Shown here piece by piece: positions 1-8,596 of a stretch of DNA of 64,000 nt. How positions within the stretch are numbered: position 1 is the first letter of the stretch; the number at the start of each line of letters is the position of its first letter. The notes under the pieces are model-generated. The model was not told where the DNA came from and did not search any database. It saw only the letters and a list, made by a program, of their open reading frames with translations. The stretch is from Marinobacter sp. SS13-12 (GTDB lineage Bacteria > Pseudomonadota > Gammaproteobacteria > Pseudomonadales > Oleiphilaceae), in the NCBI RefSeq assembly GCF_030227115.1, contig NZ_JASSUA010000001.1, positions 2,046,001-2,110,000 of the forward strand. The letters are read 5' to 3'. The position numbers were made by a program, and so were the translations under genes.

Positions 1-798
<798 letters not shown>

Positions 799-820
799 AC
801 CCATTGAATCGGAAGGGCGC

Positions 821-1471
821 ATGACCGACTCCATCACCATCGCACTGTCGAAGGGACGCATCCTCGACGAGACCCTGCCGCTATTGAAAGAGGCGGGTAT
901 TGAACTGGTCGACGACGTCAAAAAATCCCGGAAACTGGTGTTTCCCACCACGGATCCCGACGTGCGCGTACTGATTCTCCGCGCAACGGATGTGCCTACC
1001 TATGTGCAGTATGGCGGCGCGGATCTGGGTGTTACGGGCAAGGATGTGCTGATGGAGCATGGTGGCGAGGGGCTTTATGAGCCGCTGGATCTGAATATCT
1101 CCCGGTGTCGGTTGATGACAGCGGGGAAGAAAGACACCAAGGCCCCGGAAGGCCGCCTGCGTGTAGCGACCAAGTTCGTGAACCTGGCGCGTCGTTATTA
1201 CTCCGCCCAGGGGCGGCAGGCCGATATCATCAAGCTCTATGGCGCTATGGAGCTTGCGCCAATCCTCGGCCTTGCCGATGAGATTGTCGATATCGTGGAT
1301 ACCGGCAATACCCTGAAAGCGAATGGTCTTGAAGCTCGCGAGCTGATTGAGAACATTAGCTCGCGCCTTGTGGTCAACCGTGCCTCGATGAAGATGAAAC
1401 ACGCGGGTATTAACCCCATAATTGAGAAGATGTCTGCTGCTGTGGAGAAACGCCGGCAGGTTTCGGAGTAA
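821..1471 (+). CDS. hisG: ATP phosphoribosyltransferase catalytic subunit, short form
   Basis: HisG condenses ATP with PRPP in the first step of histidine synthesis. The protein is 216 residues, the length of the short form (HisG-S), which lacks the C-terminal regulatory domain and in known cases needs HisZ for activity and feedback control. Recognisable parts are [16 protein letters not shown] at the N terminus, [17 protein letters not shown] in the first lobe, and the PRPP-binding loop [14 protein letters not shown]. The ATG at 821 follows a GGAAGGG ribosome site; an in-frame extension to 707 would overlap murA and is not used. It sits between murA and hisD. No hisZ is visible in the window. 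Confidence 0.96.
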   Translation: MTDSITIALSKGRILDETLPLLKEAGIELVDDVKKSRKLVFPTTDPDVRVLILRATDVPTYVQYGGADLGVTGKDVLMEHGGEGLYEPLDLNISRCRLMTAGKKDTKAPEGRLRVATKFVNLARRYYSAQGRQADIIKLYGAMELAPILGLADEIVDIVDTGNTLKANGLEARELIENISSRLVVNRASMKMKHAGINPIIEKMSAAVEKRRQVSE

Positions 1472-1478
1472 GAACGGC

Positions 1479-1577
1479 TCAGGAAGGGCTTTCCAAAACA
1501 CGCTCCTTCGGCACATCCATGTGACGCTTGGACTCCGCCATCCATGGCTCCGTACAGTTTTGGAAAGCCCTTCCTGA
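1479..1577. repeat. Paired-hairpin palindromic element, copy 1
   Basis: Two perfect 21-bp arms (1479-1499 and 1557-1577) are reverse complements of each other. Between them lie two smaller palindromes, CACATCCATGTG (1512-1523) and GCCATCCATGGC (1537-1548). The core, read CGCT...CACATCCATGTG...CGCTTG...CCATCCATGG...TACA, recurs in opposite orientation at 3156-3209 with different outer arms. It fills most of the hisG-hisD gap and could fold into a long stem capped by two hairpins, possibly attenuating transcription between the two genes. It encodes no protein. The function is unknown. Confidence 0.85.
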
Positions 1578-1663
1578 CCCGTCCCCGGGCCTTTTCCGTA
1601 TTTTCAGGCCAGCAAGACTTTTCAAACCGCGGAGTAACTTCTCCGCACTGCAGGAACGATGAA

Positions 1664-2968
1664 ATGACTGATATCAGCATCAGACGATTGAACGCCTCCC
1701 AAAGTGACTTCGACAGTGCGCTGGCCAAGCTGCTGGCCTGGGATGACAGTGTTGATCATCAGGTGAATGAGTCGGTTCGTCATATTCTGCATGAGGTGAA
1801 AACCCGTGGTGATGCAGCGGTTCTGGAATTTACCGAGAAGTTTGATCGCCTCAAGGTTGGCTCTGTGGCCGAACTGGAGATTGGGCAGGAGCGACTGCAA
1901 AAGGCTCTGGAGACGATTCCCCAGGATCAGCGTGTTGCTTTGGAAAAAGCTGCTGAGCGGGTGAGGGATTATCACGAACGCCAGAATCAGAAGTCCTGGC
2001 AATACGAGGATGAAGACGGCACGGTGTTGGGCCAGAAGGTGACGCCGTTGGATCGAGCGGGGCTGTATGTGCCTGGTGGCAAGGCCGCGTATCCGTCGTC
2101 GGTTTTGATGAACGCTATTCCGGCGAAAGTTGCTGGCGTGGGTGAGGTTATCATGGTGGTTCCTACACCGGATGGCGTGGTGAACGACATGGTTCTGGCC
2201 TCTGCTGCAATTGCGGGCGTGGATCGGGTGTTTTGCGTGGGTGGTGCCCAGGCGGTTGGTGCGCTGGCTTACGGCACAGAGACCATTCCTGCCGTTGATA
2301 AAATCGTCGGACCCGGCAATATTTTTGTCGCCACTGCCAAGCGCGAGGTGTTCGGTACCGTCGGCATCGACATGATAGCCGGACCGTCGGAGATCCTGGT
2401 GATCTGTGACGGCAAGACCGATCCGGACTGGATCGCGATGGATCTGTTCTCCCAGGCTGAGCACGACGAGCAGGCTCAGTCTATTTTGATCAGCCCGGAT
2501 GCGGCTTTCCTGGATGCGGTGGAAGCCAGTATCAACAAACTGCTGCCCACTATGGAGCGCGCTGAGATTATCGCCACTTCCATGACTGACAGGGCTGCGC
2601 TGATTCACGTGGCGGATCTGTCTGAGGCTGCCAGGGTTTCCAACCGTATTGCGCCGGAGCACCTGGAGCTCTCGGTGGAAGATGCGGAAGGCCTGGTGGA
2701 AGACATTCGCCATGCCGGTGCGATCTTTATGGGTCGGTTTACGGCTGAGGCGCTGGGTGACTATTGTGCCGGGCCGAACCACGTGTTGCCGACGTCCGGT
2801 ACTGCGCGGTTTTCGTCGCCGTTGGGGGTTTATGACTTCCAGAAGCGGTCTTCCATTATCGGGTTTTCTGCAGCGGGTGCGGACCGGATGGGGCGAGTTG
2901 CATCGGTTCTTGCCCGGGGCGAGGGGCTTACGGCGCATGCCCGGTCGGCGGAGTATAGGATTAAGTAG
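1664..2968 (+). CDS. hisD: Histidinol dehydrogenase
   Basis: HisD is a zinc-dependent, NAD-linked cytoplasmic enzyme that oxidises L-histidinol to L-histidine in two steps, the end of the pathway. The 434-residue length is typical. Family signatures include [23 protein letters not shown], the segment [33 protein letters not shown], the metal/catalytic region [13 protein letters not shown], and IAPEHLELS. The ATG at 1664 follows CAGGAACG; the open frame extends up to 1544, but that part is made by the upstream repeat and does not resemble HisD. It lies 192 bp after hisG, separated by a palindromic element, and 290 bp of repeats follow it before hisC. Confidence 0.97.
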   Translation: MTDISIRRLNASQSDFDSALAKLLAWDDSVDHQVNESVRHILHEVKTRGDAAVLEFTEKFDRLKVGSVAELEIGQERLQKALETIPQDQRVALEKAAERVRDYHERQNQKSWQYEDEDGTVLGQKVTPLDRAGLYVPGGKAAYPSSVLMNAIPAKVAGVGEVIMVVPTPDGVVNDMVLASAAIAGVDRVFCVGGAQAVGALAYGTETIPAVDKIVGPGNIFVATAKREVFGTVGIDMIAGPSEILVICDGKTDPDWIAMDLFSQAEHDEQAQSILISPDAAFLDAVEASINKLLPTMERAEIIATSMTDRAALIHVADLSEAARVSNRIAPEHLELSVEDAEGLVEDIRHAGAIFMGRFTAEALGDYCAGPNHVLPTSGTARFSSPLGVYDFQKRSSIIGFSAAGADRMGRVASVLARGEGLTAHARSAEYRIK

Positions 2969-3098
2969 TAGGTCGGATTAGGCCCTCCGGGCCGTAATCC
3001 GACAAGCAGGTTCTATCGGATTACGCTGCGCTTAATACGACTTACCCGTTGACTGTTGGTTGTCGGATTACGGCCCGCTGGGCCTAATCCGACCTACG
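2968..3098. repeat. TCGGATTA-family palindromic repeat cluster
   Basis: Three related units stand in tandem: GTAGGTCGGATTAGGCC... at 2968-3004, a degenerate middle unit ATCGGATTACGC...TTAATACGAC near 3015-3043, and an inverted unit at 3061-3098 ending CCTAATCCGACCTAC. Each can form a hairpin and the outer units can pair with each other, the arrangement of a REP/BIME cluster. The first base overlaps the last base of the hisD stop codon. Related units occur at 6901, 8244, 25861, 50936 and 51855. Confidence 0.85.
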
Positions 3099-3129
3099 GT
3101 TTTAGGAGAGTCAGCACGCAAGTTTGTCA

Positions 3130-3235
3130 GGGCGGCGGGGCTACCCTCCCGGGAATGTAATTGGCCATGGATGGCCAATTTCAAGCGCACATGGATGTGC
3201 TCGTAGCGTTTCCCGGGAGGGTAGCCCCGCCGCCC
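3130..3235. repeat. Paired-hairpin palindromic element, copy 2
   Basis: Perfect 26-bp GC-rich arms at 3130-3155 and 3210-3235 enclose two smaller palindromes, GGCCATGGATGGCC (3163-3176) and GCACATGGATGTGC (3187-3200). Read on the minus strand, the core matches copy 1 at 1500-1556 almost base for base around the palindromes, but the arms are unrelated to those of copy 1. The element ends 23 bp before the hisC start and may shape the 5' leader of the hisC message. The open reading frame through it has no coding character. Confidence 0.85.
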
Positions 3236-3258
3236 GTTTCCACGGAGTAGACATCAAG

Positions 3259-4314
3259 ATGAGCAAATACTGGAGCCCGTTGGTAAAAGGTCTGACCCCC
3301 TATGTACCTGGGGAGCAGCCGAAGATGGCCAATCTGGTGAAGCTGAATACCAATGAGAATCCGTTCGGGCCGTCGCCGAGAGTGGTGGAGGCCATCACCG
3401 TTGAGCTTAACGATAACCTGCGGCTTTATCCGGACCCGGAAGGGGAGGCGCTGAAAGGCACTATCGCCAAATACTATGGTGTCCAGAGCGATCAGGTGTT
3501 CCTCGGCAACGGCTCTGACGAGGTGCTGGCGCATATTTTTTACGGCCTGTTCCAGCACGGCGAGCCCGTTCTCTACCCGGACATCACCTACAGCTTCTAC
3601 CCGGTGTACTGCGGCCTCTATAACATTGAAGGCAAAACCATACCGCTGACTGACAGCTTCGAAATCAACCCCGAAGATTACAAACAGCCTAACGGTGGCA
3701 TCATCTTCCCCAACCCCAATGCCCCCACCGGTCGGTACCTGGCGCTGGACAAGGTTGAAGCCATTGTTGCCGCCAACCCGGATCGCGTTGTGGTTGTGGA
3801 TGAGGCTTATGTGGATTTCGGCGGCGAAAGCGCCATCAAGCTGGTGGAAAAATACCCCAACCTCCTGGTCAGCCAGACGCTTTCCAAGGCCCGTTCCCTG
3901 GCCGGATTGCGGGTCGGCTTTGCGGTGGGTAGCGCCGAACTTATCGAAGCCCTGAATCGGGTCAAGAACAGCTTCAACTCCTACCCGCTGGACCGTCTTG
4001 CCCAGGTGGGTGCCATTGCCGCCTTTGAAGACGAAGACTGGTTCCGGGCCACCTGTGAGGGCGTTATCGGCGAGCGGGAATGGGTGACGTCCAAGCTGGA
4101 AGCGCTGGGATTCGACGTTTTACCCTCGAAGGCCAATTTCATCTTTGCCCGCCACCCTGATCACGCCGGGGAAGCGCTGGCAAAAGGGTTGCGGGAGCAG
4201 GGCGTGATTGTGCGCCACTTCAACAAACCCCGAATCTCCGAGTTTCTGCGTATCACCACCGGCACGGCGGACCAGAACAAACGGTTGATCGAATGCCTCG
4301 AAGCGCTGGTCTGA
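3259..4314 (+). CDS. hisC: Histidinol-phosphate aminotransferase
   Basis: HisC is a class I/II PLP-dependent aminotransferase that converts imidazole acetol phosphate and glutamate to histidinol phosphate. The protein is 351 residues. It shows the N-terminal [14 protein letters not shown] motif, NGSDEVLA for cofactor binding, [17 protein letters not shown], and the PLP lysine at about K210 in [17 protein letters not shown]. The ATG at 3259 gives the normal N terminus [10 protein letters not shown]; the longer open frame to 3124 runs through a palindromic repeat and is rejected. The gene completes the murA-hisG-hisD-hisC order. A Nif3-family gene follows after 36 bp on the same strand. Confidence 0.97.
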   Translation: MSKYWSPLVKGLTPYVPGEQPKMANLVKLNTNENPFGPSPRVVEAITVELNDNLRLYPDPEGEALKGTIAKYYGVQSDQVFLGNGSDEVLAHIFYGLFQHGEPVLYPDITYSFYPVYCGLYNIEGKTIPLTDSFEINPEDYKQPNGGIIFPNPNAPTGRYLALDKVEAIVAANPDRVVVVDEAYVDFGGESAIKLVEKYPNLLVSQTLSKARSLAGLRVGFAVGSAELIEALNRVKNSFNSYPLDRLAQVGAIAAFEDEDWFRATCEGVIGEREWVTSKLEALGFDVLPSKANFIFARHPDHAGEALAKGLREQGVIVRHFNKPRISEFLRITTGTADQNKRLIECLEALV

Positions 4315-4350
4315 CACGACAACTTTCAGGTATTGAATACGGAGAAGGCT

Positions 4351-5094
4351 ATGGCATCACGCAACGAGATCCTCCGCACTCTGAACGAATGGCTCACCCC
4401 TGAGAACTTTCAGGACTACTGCCCCAACGGTCTGCAGGTTGAGGGCAGGGAAGCGGTGAATACCATTGTCAGTGGCGTAACCGCCTCACAGGCATTGATT
4501 GATGCTGCTGTGGACGCCGGTGCCGACATGATCCTGGTGCACCACGGTTACTTCTGGAAGGGCGAAGATCAGGCCATTCGTGGCATGAAGCGCGAGCGGA
4601 TCAGGCGCCTGCTGGACAACGACATCAACCTGGTGGCTTACCACCTGCCGCTGGATGACCATCCGGACTATGGCAATAATCGCCAGCTGGCGGATGTGCT
4701 GGGTATTCGTAATCCCCGCCCGCTGGGTGGCCTGGTATGGCAGGGCGAGCTGGGCAGTCCAATGTCGCCTGGGGCGTTTGCGGACCTGATTGGCGAGCAG
4801 CTGGGCCGTATTCCCCTCTGGGTGGGGGACGGGCCTGCGGAGGTTTCACGGGTTGGCTGGTGCACTGGCGCGGCCCAAGGATTTATCGGCAAGGCGCTGG
4901 ACGCGCGGCTGGACGCTTATATCAGCGGTGAGATTTCAGAGCCCACCACCCATACGGCCCGGGAATGCGGCATTCACTATTACGCTGCCGGGCATCACGC
5001 CACTGAGCGTTATGGTGTCCAGGCCCTGGGGCGGGCGCTGGAGACAACGTTCGGGGTCAGCCACAGGTTTATTGACTGCGACAACCCCGTTTAA
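4351..5094 (+). CDS. Nif3-like dinuclear metal center protein (YbgI/DUF34 family)
   Basis: This 247-residue protein belongs to the Nif3/YbgI family, whose members form a toroidal hexamer with a dinuclear metal site; the biochemical role is unsettled, although GTP cyclohydrolase type 2-like annotation is common. Visible signatures are CPNGLQVEG near residue 25, the metal-binding MILVHHGYFWKG, AYHLPLDDHPDYGNN, and the C-terminal GHHATERYGVQALG. The ATG at 4351 follows GGAGAAGG; a TTG at 4333 would add six residues with no clear ribosome site. It follows hisC closely and may share its transcript. A related gene stands near hisC in Pseudomonas. Confidence 0.93.
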   Translation: MASRNEILRTLNEWLTPENFQDYCPNGLQVEGREAVNTIVSGVTASQALIDAAVDAGADMILVHHGYFWKGEDQAIRGMKRERIRRLLDNDINLVAYHLPLDDHPDYGNNRQLADVLGIRNPRPLGGLVWQGELGSPMSPGAFADLIGEQLGRIPLWVGDGPAEVSRVGWCTGAAQGFIGKALDARLDAYISGEISEPTTHTARECGIHYYAAGHHATERYGVQALGRALETTFGVSHRFIDCDNPV

Positions 5095-5107
5095 TGTCCT
5101 GCGATCC

Positions 5108-5545
5108 TCAGGCTTTCTGCTCTTTTTCAGTGAGCCCGAAATCTTCGGCCAGCGTGCCTTTCTCCTTCGGGTCGCTTTTGGGCGCATAGTCCCGGGGTGG
5201 CTCTGTGCCCTCATTCTCACCGGAGCCTTCAAGTCGCGCCCGGGCGTTTTCTTTTTCCAGTTCAAGCAGCCAGTCTTCATCGTTGCACAGCCGGTTGGCG
5301 CCGCGGGCCATATGCTGGTTCACGTCGCGGTAGGTGTCGTTGAAGCGGCGCAGCAGGTGAGCAGACTCCATGAAGTGCTCATTGACCTGCGCCTGGTAGC
5401 GGGTGTACTCATTTCTCAATTCTTCAATCTGCTGCTCAGCCCGGCGCTGACGCAAGGTGGAGCCCTGACCGGAGCGGCCAACCAGTACCCCGATGACAAT
5501 GCCAACAATCAATGCGGCGATAGCTGCCAGAATCAGGTTTGTCAT
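5108..5545 (-). CDS. yhcB: YhcB/ZapG family (DUF1043) inner-membrane cell-division protein
   Basis: This 145-residue protein has one N-terminal membrane helix (residues 3-24, ending IVIGVLVGR) followed by a charged coiled-coil cytoplasmic part with QIEELRNEYTRYQAQVNEHFMESAHLLRRFNDTYRDV cut into the usual family pattern, and an acidic disordered tail. YhcB proteins act with the divisome and envelope synthesis in enterobacteria. The start at 5545 puts the membrane helix at the N terminus; a longer open frame to 5638 adds sequence that does not belong to the family. It is divergent from zapE, as in E. coli, which supports both assignments. Minus-strand convergent with the Nif3 gene. Confidence 0.9.
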   Translation of the reverse strand: MTNLILAAIAALIVGIVIGVLVGRSGQGSTLRQRRAEQQIEELRNEYTRYQAQVNEHFMESAHLLRRFNDTYRDVNQHMARGANRLCNDEDWLLELEKENARARLEGSGENEGTEPPRDYAPKSDPKEKGTLAEDFGLTEKEQKA

Positions 5546-5744
5546 AAGCTGTGTCGTCCTTTTGATGAATCGGCCATGCCGTTGATAAAGAGTATAACGC
5601 CCGAACGCCTCCGCGCACACGAATGACGCGTGCGCCAATCGTCGTATTGCATCGTATCTCTCGCCTGCAGCTCAGGTTCAGGGGCTCCGGACAGTTCCGG
5701 AACATGGCGAAAAAAGCCAAAATCGGCCACAATACGCCGCCGTT

Positions 5745-6896
5745 ATGAATGACCATACTTCGGGAAACGCCTTAATGACACCCCAAAAGTGCATCCATAT
5801 GACCCCATGGGAACGATACCAGCAGGACCTCGAGCGGCCGGAATTCCATAAAGACCCGGCCCAGGAAGACGCAGTGCGCCGTTTGCAGTCACTGTACGAC
5901 AAACTGGTGACGGCGGAAAGGGAGCGGGAAAAACCCATGGTCAAACTCCGCCTGAAACTGAAAAAGGGCAAGGAAGACCCGGTTAAGGGGCTCTACTTCT
6001 GGGGCGGTGTGGGTCGCGGCAAGACCTACCTCATGGATACTTTCTACGAGTCGCTACCGTTTGACCGCAAGATGCGGGTGCACTTTCACCGCTTCATGCA
6101 GCGCGTGCACAAGGAACTTAGAAGCCTGAAGGGCAAGAAGAATCCGCTTGAGCTTGTGGCAAAACAGTTTGCCGACGAAGCCCGGGTTATCTGCTTTGAT
6201 GAGTTTTTTGTCTCGGATATCGGCGATGCCATGATACTGGCCACCCTGATGGATGGCCTGTTCAGCCGTGGTGTCACCCTGGTCTGCACCTCCAATATTG
6301 TGCCGGACGGTCTCTATAAGGACGGCCTGCAGCGCGCCCGGTTCCTGCCAGCCATTGAACTGGTCAAGAAACACACCGATGTGGTGAACGTGGATGGTGG
6401 CGTGGACTATCGCCTGAGAAGTCTCGAACAGGCAGAACTTTACCATTATCCCCTGGACGACGATGCCGACAAGAGCCTGCAGAAAAGCTACGACAGCCTT
6501 GCAGTGGAAGCCGGCAGCCACAGCCTGGAACTTGATATCAATGGCCGCAAGCTCAAGGCGATTAACCACGCAGACGACGTGGTCTGGTTTGACTTCAGAA
6601 CCCTGTGTGATGGCCCCAGAAGCCAGAACGATTACATCGAACTGGCCCGGGAATTCCATGCCGTGATCATCAGCAACGTGCCGGTTCTGGGAAAGGACAA
6701 GGAAGACCAGGCCCGGCGGTTTATCAACATGATCGATGAGTTTTACGACCGCAACGTAAAGGTCATCATTTCCGCCCAAGTCGCCATCACCGACCTGTAC
6801 GCCGGCGGGCGGCTCGAATTCGAGTTTGAGCGTACCGAATCGCGGTTATTGGAGATGCAGTCGAGGGAATACCTTGAGGCGCCTCATAAAGCCTGA
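5745..6896 (+). CDS. zapE: Cell division ATPase ZapE (AFG1-like)
   Basis: ZapE is a P-loop ATPase of the AFG1 family that associates with the Z-ring in E. coli. The 383-residue protein has a Walker A GGVGRGKT at residues 87-94, a Walker B VICFDEFFVSDIGDAM, a sensor CTSNIVPDGLY, and the conserved tail with FFDRNVKV-like IDEFYDRNVKVIISAQV and FEFERTESRLLEMQS. An ATG at 5745 is used; a second in-frame ATG at 5775 would remove ten residues. Divergent yhcB lies 199 bp away, so the two share a promoter region. A repeat block follows the stop codon. Confidence 0.95.
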   Translation: MNDHTSGNALMTPQKCIHMTPWERYQQDLERPEFHKDPAQEDAVRRLQSLYDKLVTAEREREKPMVKLRLKLKKGKEDPVKGLYFWGGVGRGKTYLMDTFYESLPFDRKMRVHFHRFMQRVHKELRSLKGKKNPLELVAKQFADEARVICFDEFFVSDIGDAMILATLMDGLFSRGVTLVCTSNIVPDGLYKDGLQRARFLPAIELVKKHTDVVNVDGGVDYRLRSLEQAELYHYPLDDDADKSLQKSYDSLAVEAGSHSLELDINGRKLKAINHADDVVWFDFRTLCDGPRSQNDYIELAREFHAVIISNVPVLGKDKEDQARRFINMIDEFYDRNVKVIISAQVAITDLYAGGRLEFEFERTESRLLEMQSREYLEAPHKA

Positions 6897-6900
6897 TGGA

Positions 6901-7010
6901 TGTCGGATTACGGCTTCGCCTGATCCGAACTACGCAAAATCGAAACGAGCGCCGAACCCGTAGGTCGGATTTACCCGTGAAGGGCACAATGAGCGAAGCG
7001 TAATCCGACA
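6901..7010. repeat. TCGGATTA-family repeat pair
   Basis: A unit TGTCGGATTACGGCTTCGCC (6901 onward) ends in a degenerate TGATCCGAACTACG, and a second unit from 6960 begins TAGGTCGGATTT and ends GCGAAGCGTAATCCGACA at 7010. The second has an insertion of about 20 bp in its loop compared with other copies. Together they occupy most of the gap between zapE and the thiolase gene, so the thiolase promoter must lie within or immediately after them. Confidence 0.75.
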
Positions 7011-7040
7011 CCCAAGCAACATATATACGAGAGACTCAAA

Positions 7041-8225
7041 ATGACCACAGACAACGTCGTAATCGTAAGCGGTGTACGCACCCCCATGGGCGGCTTCCAG
7101 GGCAGCCTGGCCGCGGTTTCCGCGCCAGAGCTGGGCGCCATCAGCATTGCTGAAGCCATTCGCCGTGCAGGGCTGCAGCCCGCTGACGTGCAGGAAGTCA
7201 TCATGGGCAACGTACTGCCAGCAGGCCTCAAGCAGGGCCCGGCGCGGCAGGCAATGCGTCAGGCGGGCCTGCCTGACAGCACTGGCGCTACCACCATCAA
7301 CAAGCTTTGTGGCTCCGGTATGAAAGCCGCGATGTTTGCCCACGATGTGATCAAGGCCGGCAGCAACGACATTATGGTTGCCGGTGGAATGGAGAGCATG
7401 TCCAACGCACCTTACCTGTTGTTGAACGCTCGCAAGGGTTATCGCATGGGCCCCGGCGACGCGGCCCAGGACCACATGTTCCTGGACGGCCTGGAAGACG
7501 CGGAAACCGGACGCCTCATGGGTGCCTTCGCCCAGGACATGGCGGACAAAAAAGGCTACACCCGCGAGGAGATGGACACCTATGCCATCAATTCCCTCAA
7601 GCGAGCCCAGAAAGCCATCACGGAAGGTTTGCTGAAAGAGGAAATCATTCCCGTGACTGTAAAGACCCGCAAGGGTGAGACGGTTGTGGAAGACGACGAA
7701 CAGCCGTTCAATGCCAACATCGACAAAATCCCGACGTTGCGCCCGGCCTTCAGCAAAGACGGTACAGTGACGGCCGCCAACGCCTCTTCCATCTCCGACG
7801 GCGCTTCAGCCCTGGTGCTGATGCGTGAATCCGAAGCTGAAAAGCGCGGTCTCAAGCCGCTGGCGCGTATCGTTGCCCACAGCACCCAGTCCCAGCATCC
7901 GTCCGAGTTCACCTGCGCACCGGTGGGTGCCATCGAGACCCTGTTCGGTAAAACCGGCTGGACGAAAGACGATGTGGACCTGTTCGAGATCAACGAAGCC
8001 TTCGCCATGGTCGCCATGATGCCGATCCGCGAGCTCGGCCTGGACCCGGAAAAGGTCAACATCCACGGCGGCGCCTGTGCCCAGGGTCACCCTGTGGGCT
8101 CCACCGGCTCCCGCCTGCTGGTAACGCTGATGCATTCTCTGAAGCACTACGGCAAGAAGAAGGGTGTGGCAGCGCTTTGTATTGGTGGTGGTGAGGCTAC
8201 GGCGATGGCCATCGAAATGCTTTGA
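7041..8225 (+). CDS. Acetyl-CoA C-acetyltransferase (thiolase)
   Basis: A 394-residue thiolase of the AtoB/PhaA/BktB group. It condenses two acetyl-CoA to acetoacetyl-CoA, or runs the reverse reaction in degradation. The catalytic residues are visible: acyl-accepting Cys90 in NKLCGSGMKA, His350 in GHPVGSTGSR and Cys380 in CIGGGEATAM. The HPVGSTGSR form departs slightly from the common HPIGASGAR. No pha or fatty-acid degradation partner gene is adjacent, so whether it serves polyhydroxyalkanoate synthesis, beta-oxidation or ketone-body use cannot be told. The gene stands alone between two repeat blocks and so is probably monocistronic. Confidence 0.95.
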   Translation: MTTDNVVIVSGVRTPMGGFQGSLAAVSAPELGAISIAEAIRRAGLQPADVQEVIMGNVLPAGLKQGPARQAMRQAGLPDSTGATTINKLCGSGMKAAMFAHDVIKAGSNDIMVAGGMESMSNAPYLLLNARKGYRMGPGDAAQDHMFLDGLEDAETGRLMGAFAQDMADKKGYTREEMDTYAINSLKRAQKAITEGLLKEEIIPVTVKTRKGETVVEDDEQPFNANIDKIPTLRPAFSKDGTVTAANASSISDGASALVLMRESEAEKRGLKPLARIVAHSTQSQHPSEFTCAPVGAIETLFGKTGWTKDDVDLFEINEAFAMVAMMPIRELGLDPEKVNIHGGACAQGHPVGSTGSRLLVTLMHSLKHYGKKKGVAALCIGGGEATAMAIEML

Positions 8226-8243
8226 TCCCCGCCCTGCTGTAAT

Positions 8244-8331
8244 CGTAGGTCGGATTAGCGAAGCGTAATCCGACAGAACAGGTGGCGTAATGCTCCCATT
8301 GTCGGATTACGCTTCGCTAATCCGACCTACG
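8244..8331. repeat. Perfect 32-bp inverted repeat of the TCGGATTA family
   Basis: The unit at 8244-8275 (beginning CGTAGGTCGGATTAGCGAAG) is repeated as an exact reverse complement at 8300-8331, with a 24-bp spacer. Each half is itself a hairpin. A further partial unit TTATCCGACCTAC follows at 8335-8347. It lies 18 bp after the thiolase stop codon and may act as a transcript end or mRNA-stabilising structure. Confidence 0.9.
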
Positions 8332-8349
8332 TTCTTATCCGACCTACCT

Positions 8350-8596
8350 ACACAGCGTCAAAATCCTGTACTCACCCAACTGGTTGCATCCAGAAATGTT
8401 GACTATAGTGATTCTGTGCGAGGGAAGCCTGCCGTGGAGAGGGGTGTAATCGTAAAATCATACTTTTGACTGATCAAAGCGTCCGATGGCGTTAGCTATA
8501 GTGCCAACATCACGAGCACTGTGCATGAAGCCTCCTAACATCGTGAACACCAATAATCAGAGCAGCGACTCAGAACAACAATGGAGTAGCCTTCCA
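8350..8596 (+). promoter_or_regulatory. Non-coding leader upstream of the DUF1302 gene
   Basis: About 250 bp with no convincing gene separate the repeat from the DUF1302 start. Two similar strings occur, TTGACTATAGTG (8399-8410) and TTAGCTATAGTG (8492-8503), and a TTGACT at 8466; none forms a well-spaced sigma-70 pair, so a promoter is expected here but not located. The open frame that runs from 8486 into the gene lacks coding character before 8597. Confidence 0.35.

Noticed and set aside
1544..1663. Upstream extension of hisD
   Set aside because: It runs through the paired-hairpin element, and the ATG at 1664 matches the family start.
1622..2938. 438-codon open frame on the minus strand of hisD
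   Set aside because: Shadow of hisD in a GC-rich gene; no motif and unusual composition.
3124..3258. Upstream extension of hisC
   Set aside because: The frame is open through the palindromic element but has no HisC-like sequence, and the ATG at 3259 gives the normal N terminus.
4790..5626. 278-codon plus-strand frame over yhcB
   Set aside because: Antisense to the well-supported yhcB gene and overlapping the Nif3 gene.
8466..8502. Sigma-70 promoter TTGACT...TATAGT for the DUF1302 gene
   Set aside because: The spacing is 25 bp, too long for a normal promoter; left unassigned.
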